Origin: Pteria penguin
Taxonomy: Eukaryota > Mollusca > Bivalvia > Pterioida > Pteriidae
Direction of reading: 5' to 3'
Assembly (NCBI GenBank): GCA_035048485.1
Contig: CM068585.1
Span: 20,324,001 to 20,388,000 of the forward strand
Length of the DNA: 64,000 nt
Positions 57,701 to 64,000 of the stretch are shown one piece after another (the first letter of the stretch is position 1; each line of letters starts with the position of its first letter). The position numbers and the translations under genes were made by a program. The notes beneath the pieces are model-generated. The model was given only the letters and a program-made list of their open reading frames with translations, made no database searches and was not told the DNA's origin.

Positions 57701-60700
57701 TCTCTGAAATCAAAAGCAGGTTCAATAAGATATCAAAATGGCCAAACAAAATTTATCCACACTAATAATATATTTGATGTACGTGCTACAGAATCAATGT
57801 GCACACATACATGTACCCTAGGATAAGTTACAAATTTTGCATTATTCTTAGGGTTATTTGAATGTTCACATTTTTTCTACATAATGTGCATATCTACAAA
57901 TGTACATACATGAATTGTTGACAAAAAATTATGCTTCTGCGTTGCTCTGATCACAGATTTATATACATGTACAGTAATCCATAAACAGCTTGATGAAAAT
58001 CTTCAGTCATAATCTATGTACTATACGACATCAGAAGTTGTGCAAATGCTACTTTCCCTGGGTTTTAATTATGCGGTTAATGTTTTGATGGGACAGTAAA
58101 AATGATGTTAAAAGTTGTGCAACAAGTTGAACCAGAAGCCTTTACTTTACTCGAGTTTTTCCATAAAATCAGTAAAATGAGTATTTTTAGATATTTCTCA
58201 GGGAAATTTAATGAAGCAGAAAGAGCAGTAATTTTTATGAATTTCTTAATAATTCATTTGGGATCTATAAAAATGCAAAATTCTCCAGTATTCTAATAGT
58301 ACTTTACCAGTAAATGTGTTGTAAATACTTCAATAACTGAAAAACTCAAAGTCAGCTTTTGGTTAAACATTCTGTTTGGAATGTTAAGGAGTTTCTCATT
58401 ATAAACATTTAACATTTAAATATTGTTGTATTTTAGAATTAACCAGTAATGTAATGTTGAATTTGATTTTGTAAATTCATTAATACAATAAAAGTTTAAT
58501 AAATCTTTAAATGATCATGATTTTAAAGACAATTTTAGCATAATGTGTAACTTACTTCTGGTTCTTGATGGAATTTTGCTGCCAACAGGAAACAGGCTGA
58601 TGCAACACAAGAATAGTACTTCAGTTGAACCTAGAGCAAATGGAATTCACATATACTATTAAATGAAATAAATCTATGTGAAGAGGTTTTGAACTGTGTA
58701 AGACATTTTACTTTAAAGATGAAGAGATCATAATTGTAATTGTTGTGAATTTACATTTCAGGAAGGTATAAAAATACTAGTTTGTTGTTGTATTTGTGTA
58801 CTTTTGTAGGTACCATATTTGTTTACTGTGTGAGTACATATCATTAATGTTTTTTTTTTTAGATAATCATAAAAATAATGTGAAAAATCATCTTAATTGA
58901 AAGTTAATTAACAACATGTCATGTGATGAATACTGTAGATACTGGGAGTAGATACAATTCACTTATGATATCATTTTTTTATAATCAAGTACATGTAAAT
59001 TCACTACAAATTGTACTACAAGGTGAGTACAATAGCTGTGTTTATTTAAGAATAAAATTATACTTTGTATGCATTCAGTCTTTGTATGAATTTAAATTGC
59101 ATTCTTATTAGTACATGCACATTGTATTTCTGTTATAATTAAGAAATACATTGTAGCAGCATTATAATGAGTATATCTTTTTTTACTTAATTATTTTTAT
59201 CAAAGTCTTGCAAAAATATTCATTACCTTGACTTTTGAAAGGAATGTGTCAAGGTAGCTTACAGCTGTGGCAAATGTTTCTGACCCAAATCCATAGAAGA
59301 GGTTAAGGCATCTTAATGTTGACACAGCAGAATCTCTGTTTTTACTTTGTCCACCAATCTACATGTATTTGAATTAATTTCATAACATGCATTTAATGAT
59401 TTATTCAAGTTACAGAGATATACAATAAATACTAAAACATATATGCCTTTACTAATTTATTGCACTGTATTGCATATTTCCACAATATTTCACCTGAATA
59501 AAAGTGGACAGAACTGATTTATAAACAGAGATACATTCAGATAAGAAACATGATCAATGAGTCATTCAGCCTGAATGTATATGTTATAGAGCTTTTATTA
59601 TTATCAATATGATATAATTTTTGAGTCATCATGAGGCTGCTGACAGGATAAGATCAGGGAAGAGGAAGAAGGGAAGGAAAGTATTACTGATAGTGATACC
59701 TACTGTACAACATATATTAAAAGGAAGAGTGGAAGATACATAAACACCAGTAATATGCATTGGCAGATTAAGAGGAGCAAGTGTAGTTGCAGGTTTTGCA
59801 TCCCCTCCTTTGGTTGAAAAGTTTTACCAAAAAGGTCAGTTTCAAATATTTTTAAGGCTGCAACCCCCTCCCCCTTCACAAATTTCTAGATCTGCCTACG
59901 ATATAAAACTGAACTTGAAAATGTTGTATTGTGATGACTGGTGGAGATATGAAATGAGACAATACAATGTGGTGAAGAAAATGTGTGACTGAGAGGAGTA
60001 TTTTTGCACACTGTCACTGATCATATCCCTGCCTCCCTCCTCCATCTTGCAACACAATATATTTTTGAACAAATGACATTAGGAATCTGAGATTATATAT
60101 ATAAATGCACCTCTAAATCATTATGGCAATCTTAATAGAACTATAAATATACTAGTTGTGCCACCAGTATGTCTAATTAAATTCTAATGCATTGGTAATA
60201 ATAATGTATAACATAAAAAAAATATAAAACATAATGTAATTTTAATCATTTCAACTTACATTTATCTCAAATTGCAGACAATTTGACTGTCTTGACAGAA
60301 CTTTTACAAGTTTTGTCACAATTTCATCATACTGCAATACAAAAACAGAATTTTTCTATTAAATATGCAAATAGTACATTAAACACTTTTTTCACAGTGT
60401 GACTTACAGTACTGTACTACAGTACTGTACTACATCAAGTCTTTTGACTTTTCGACTCTGTACACAACGATCCCTCATCAGAAATTAAAAGACAGATTAG
60501 CGGAAATTATTCAAAATGCATTTACTAGTAAAAACGGAAGCCGCAAATTCAAATATATAGTAATAGGCCACGATAAAACTTACTTTGTTAGGGAAAATTC
60601 TGATTCCAAAAATAAATACACTGAAACAGCTGTCATTCAGATGTTGAACTTTCTTATCGATAACATTTTTGTGGTGTTTGGAGGTAAGGTTTTTCAACAA

Positions 60701-61949
60701 ATTGTCGGCATTCCAATGGGCACTAACTGTGCTCCGCTTCTGGCTGACATATTCCTTTATTCATACGAAGCTGAGTTCATTCAGTCTTTGCTTTTGCAAG
60801 GAAAAAAACAATTGGCTCTTGGCTTCAATTTTACTTACAGATATATAGATGACTTGCTTTCAATTAATAATCCTTCATTCGCGGATTACCTTAGCATCAT
60901 CTATCTAAGTGAACTGGAGGTCAAAGAAACCACAGAAACGAGTAATTCTACTTCGTATTTAGATATTATGTTGTCTTTCGACATTAATGGTCAATTGAAC
61001 ACCTCACTCTATGACAAACGTGACGATTTCAATTTCGCTATCACAAACTTTCCTTTCATAAGTAGCAACATTCCATCATCGCCCGCATACGGCGTATTCA
61101 TATCTCAGTTAATACGTTATTCCAGAGCATGTTCAAATTACAATGACTTTGTTCTGAGGGCTAAGCGACTTTCAGTTAAGCTGCTCAACCAGGGTTATAT
61201 ATGTGCTAGACTAGCATCGTCACTGAGGAAGTTCTACGGTCGTTACGAGACTCTTATTACTCCATATGATATCTCGTTATCCAGACTTTTAAATGATATT
61301 CTGGACTGAGACCGATTCCGATCACTTTACACAGATTTGACACCTTCTATACTAGAAGGTTACCTACTTTGACTTCTCCATATATAGATACATATGGAAT
61401 TCACACGATTTGACTCTTTCTACGGGGTATATGTGACGGGTGTTGCTAGCAAGCAGGAGATGCTCACTCTCCCCGGGCACCTGATCTCACTCCATCACAG
61501 GGGTTCACATATGCTCTTCAAGTAGACATATTTTGTTATTTTTCACTTGTTTTTCATTTTCACTGATTTTGTATGTCCTCTGGTTTCATGACTTTTGGAC
61601 TTGTGGTTTGGATTTATCCATCATCTTTACATGTACAGTCAATACAGTATTGTTCTAATGTAATGACAGTAATACTAATAAACTCACGTACTGTACAGTA
61701 GTGAATGTACTCAGTTTTGATACTCATGATTCTACATTAAAATTCATGAACTTACATTGAGTAACCATAGTCTGTACAAGTTAATCATAATGTACATTTA
61801 ATTAAATCATTTTATACATTAACACTTTATACATTTGTTGATTTAACTTTAAAATCACTAGTCTTTACCTTTGCAGAGGCAATGTTTCTGTCTTTGTTTG
61901 TAACAAATACAGGCAACTGCATCTTTAAAGACATCTGATGTTGTACCAT
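54757..61949 (-). CDS. CCNG: Cyclin of the G/I group
   Basis: Eight minus-strand exons join in frame, in transcript order: 61869-61949, 60260-60331, 59227-59358, 58556-58630, 57452-57703, 56228-56332, 55620-55831 and 54757-54871 (1044 bp, 347 residues). All have AG/GT borders; the first six joins are phase 0. The cyclin box spans about residues 65-170. Blocks LFYGFGSETFATAVSYLDTF and LSKVKVQLKYYSCVASACFL followed by LAAKFHQEPE resemble human cyclin G1 (TETFSLAVNLLDRFLSKMKVQ) and cyclin I. SSDLKRMELVILEKLQWDM is the usual ...RMExxIL..L.W helix. The second cyclin fold contributes PATLAISLLQLTL. The C-terminus is Pro/Ser-rich (LPTINEDI) and shows no destruction box. G-type cyclins act in the nucleus in cell-cycle arrest and DNA-damage responses, with CDK5/GAK or PP2A B' partners; that role is family knowledge, not read from this sequence. 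Orthology to G1, G2 or I is not resolved. Confidence 0.9.
55172..55230. repeat. Short tandem duplication in the last cyclin intron
   Basis: Two copies of about 29 bp with ATTTTTGACACAAGCTCAA and GTCATAC. Confidence 0.75.
60434..61633 (+). mobile_element. 5'-truncated Penelope-like retroelement with reverse transcriptase
   Basis: An open frame of 292 codons (60434-61309) begins IKSFDFSTLYTTIPH without its own start, so the element is cut at its 5' side. It carries IGIPMGTNCAPLLAD-type (here VGIPMGTNCAPLLADI) and YRYIDDLLS, the reverse transcriptase palm with the catalytic Asp pair, then YLDIMLSF, LYDKRDDFNF and LRKFYGRYETL. The frame has no internal stop. The untranslated tail to about 61633 matches the copy at 47146-47472. 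It lies in intron 1 of the cyclin gene, on the opposite strand. No GIY-YIG endonuclease is seen. Assignment to Penelope-like elements rests on remembered similarity. Confidence 0.85.
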
Positions 61950-62739
61950 TCTTGTTGCACCTTCTGTTTTCAATATGAACCACCACCTTGTAATTGCCCT
62001 ACATGCATTTCAGCCGATAAACTGTAAAACAATCGGCAGAAGTCTCCTTTCTTGTCGTCTGACTCGAACCAAGCTTTCCGTTTCGAATATTGGCGCACTG
62101 ACCTATAAAGTTTGTAACGCCAATGTTCATTGGTAGAGTTGACGGATAAAGTTTTCGATTGGTTGTCGACTTCTTATTTGCATATTTCTAAAAATACAAA
62201 AGAATTGTAAACAGGAGGCTATATCCTTAAAAAATTCATCTACAACTTATAACTTAATTCGATAACGTAAATTACATACTATGGAATAGTAATCAATTGC
62301 AATTATTCTTATGCATGTCAAATTTTAAGTAAAATAAGCGTATTAAGAGACGATTTGCACGCACCTGCTTTGTTTTGACAGCTCTGACATCTGACCCAAG
62401 ACACATCACACAGTTACCAAAATAATGGCTGCGATACACAATATAAATTTGTGTATTTAGTTTTTGACTACCACCAGTATTGATTGATGATTTATGAATT
62501 GAATGAAAATAGTATCATGAGCAAATGCTTACCTATATGCCACACAAATGCTTACTAAATATCTGTTTTTACATTGTACATGGGCGTTTATCTGTCAGCT
62601 GTGCGGACGAATACACAAGGAAATAATGTGTATTAAGCTGTTTCTATTTATAATTATATCAACAGGAATTTCTTTATGGTAGTTTCGTTACATTGAAAAT
62701 GGAGTTTTAACTTTACTGATGTAAGAAGAATCAAATTTA
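61950..62739. promoter_or_regulatory. Divergent promoter between the cyclin gene and the next gene
   Basis: Start codons of the two opposed genes are about 790 bp apart. The interval holds three CCAAT boxes within 45 bp: 62120-62124 on plus, and 62129-62133 and 62158-62162 on minus. No TATA box is obvious next to them. The cyclin 5' UTR should lie at its left end. Confidence 0.55.
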
Positions 62740-62790
62740 ATGGAACAGAGGAACGTTTTGGTTCGACTCTTGTTCCAAATTATCGATCAA
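62740..62790 (+). CDS. First coding exon of an unidentified gene (continues beyond the window)
   Basis: ATG at 62740 opens MEQRNVLVRLLFQIIDQ and ends in a consensus donor, GATCAA|GTAAGT. The next exon probably begins at 63977 after TTTATTTCAG and reads YLGGVAVQ to the window edge, which joins in phase 0. The intron of about 1.2 kb has no other supported exon. The protein family is not recognisable from 25 residues. Confidence 0.5.
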
Positions 62791-63976
62791 GTAAGTATTT
62801 CAATTCATTATTTTCTACATAAATTGTTTGTCTCGAATCTTGGATCAGATTTTGACATCGGCGGCCATTTTGGACGATCTTAAGTTATTCAAAGTCAAAG
62901 AAATAACGTCGATTTCAGTCAAATTCACTTCGTCCTTCATATATAAATGATATTTTTTGATTCAAAAAAGCTCATAGAAGGATCAATGTATTATATGTAA
63001 ATTACTGTAATTCAAGATGCCAAAATGCTGATGCAAATCCAGGCTAACATTAGTAACAATTCTACGTCGTTACCGTGGAGATGGAATATTCTAGATGTAG
63101 TTAGCATTTATTAAGATTTTCATGTTATGTAGTAAAACATCATTATGACTCGATGCGACCACGTACCGGTAGACCCACCACGTTCTGTATGTGAAATTTT
63201 CTTTCAACGTAAGAGAATCAAAGACGTACTGTACTGTAGAGTTAGTTATGAAATTATTGTCGCGGTCGCACACTAGACTCGGGCCAGTCGGGGCATCACC
63301 GAGTATATTGTGTATTGGTACTCACATAGACTGGTCAGTGTGCTCATCAGTGAGGACATCTGCACATCAAAACAAAACCTTCATTTTTTCTGAATACAAC
63401 TTGCCATGGGGGGCTGAGCTAACAATCATGTACTGGTTTGTTTCAAGAATTTTAATTGTATTGGTCTCTAACTACCATTTTTAACACTCTATGGAGCACT
63501 TATATAACCAAAATAAATTATGGTCACAATACAAAAGAATTTATGAAGGAGGAATGTTGATGTTTTTGTTTTTTTTTTTACTGAAATGTTTATTTCAATG
63601 CTGAGATGTGTTGTAGTTAGACTTTACCATTATGCACAGTGAATGGTACACTGTCATCAATTAAGATTTTCAAAAATTCCCCATTCATAAGTACATTTCT
63701 TTCCTCTTAATTCTTGTTAAGAGACACATCTGGCTACCTAAGTGGCCAACACATAATACTGTACTTCAACCAGTTAGGCTGATAAAGGTCAAGCAAAAGT
63801 AGTGTCTTCATAAATTTATAAATGATCTTGTAATAGTTTCATATAATAGAAAGCAAAATAATGTATTCTTCTGTTAATGAAAGGTGTACATCAGTATGAG
63901 TTCAAACTATAGATATTACAAAATTTAATCGTGTATTCTGTTTTATTTTGTTGCTGATGATATGACTTTATTTCAG

Positions 63977-64000
63977 TATCTTGGTGGTGTAGCAGTACAG
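63977..64000 (+). CDS. Start of the second exon of the same gene, cut by the window
   Basis: It follows the acceptor TTTATTTCAG and is in phase with the exon at 62740-62790. Only eight codons are visible. Confidence 0.4.

Overview
The window is animal (eukaryotic) genomic DNA, very probably from a bivalve mollusc. The evidence is AT-rich sequence, small exons with GT/AG borders, introns of 0.1 to several kb, repeated TACATGTA motifs, and interspersed repeat types that I recognise from bivalves (tRNA-derived SINEs with a TTCGGATGAGAC body, CAAGAGGCCCAAGTGGGCC-ended repeats, TGACCTTGACCTTTGACC repeats, Penelope-like reverse transcriptase fragments). The species cannot be named from sequence alone. 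Most short open reading frames here are not genes: they read through tandem repeats, SINEs or microsatellites.

Four genes can be rebuilt exon by exon and a fifth starts at the right edge. (1) 5115-8264, plus: a 748-residue serine-rich, apparently disordered protein of unknown function, with a short N-terminal helix and a basic C-terminus. (2) 13998-29809, minus: MED16, the Mediator tail subunit, in eight exons, lacking only its first roughly 45 codons. (3) 41369-50993, plus: a secreted PDGF/VEGF-family growth factor of 335 residues in six exons, with a cystine-knot domain followed by VEGF-C-like CX11CXCXC repeats and a very basic tail. (4) 54757-61949, minus: a cyclin of the G/I group, 347 residues in eight exons. 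(5) From 62740, plus: the first exon of an unidentified gene that shares a short, CCAAT-box-bearing divergent promoter with the cyclin gene. These genes are not an operon and show no common pathway, except that MED16 and the cyclin are both nuclear regulators.

Layout: 1-5109 is intergenic or 5' noncoding; 5.1-8.8 kb gene 1; 8.8-13.5 kb SINEs, two small inverted-repeat elements and SINE-derived minisatellites; 14-31.7 kb MED16 with introns full of repeats (a 32-bp minisatellite, triplicated repeats carrying nuclear-receptor-like half-sites, a 2.5-kb interspersed element); 31.7-34.3 kb two adjacent inverted-repeat elements, one a 1.88-kb foldback element with a perfect 10-bp target duplication; 34.3-41.3 kb gene-poor, with a 1.2-kb 29-bp minisatellite; 41.4-51 kb the growth-factor gene; 51-54.7 kb repeats and possible cyclin 3' UTR; 54.7-62 kb the cyclin gene, with a truncated Penelope-like element in intron 1; 62-64 kb promoter and first intron of gene 5. 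The most distinctive undescribed structure I see is the foldback element at 32431-34310, whose terminal motif recurs about every 190 bp inside both arms. All identifications are by eye, without database searches.
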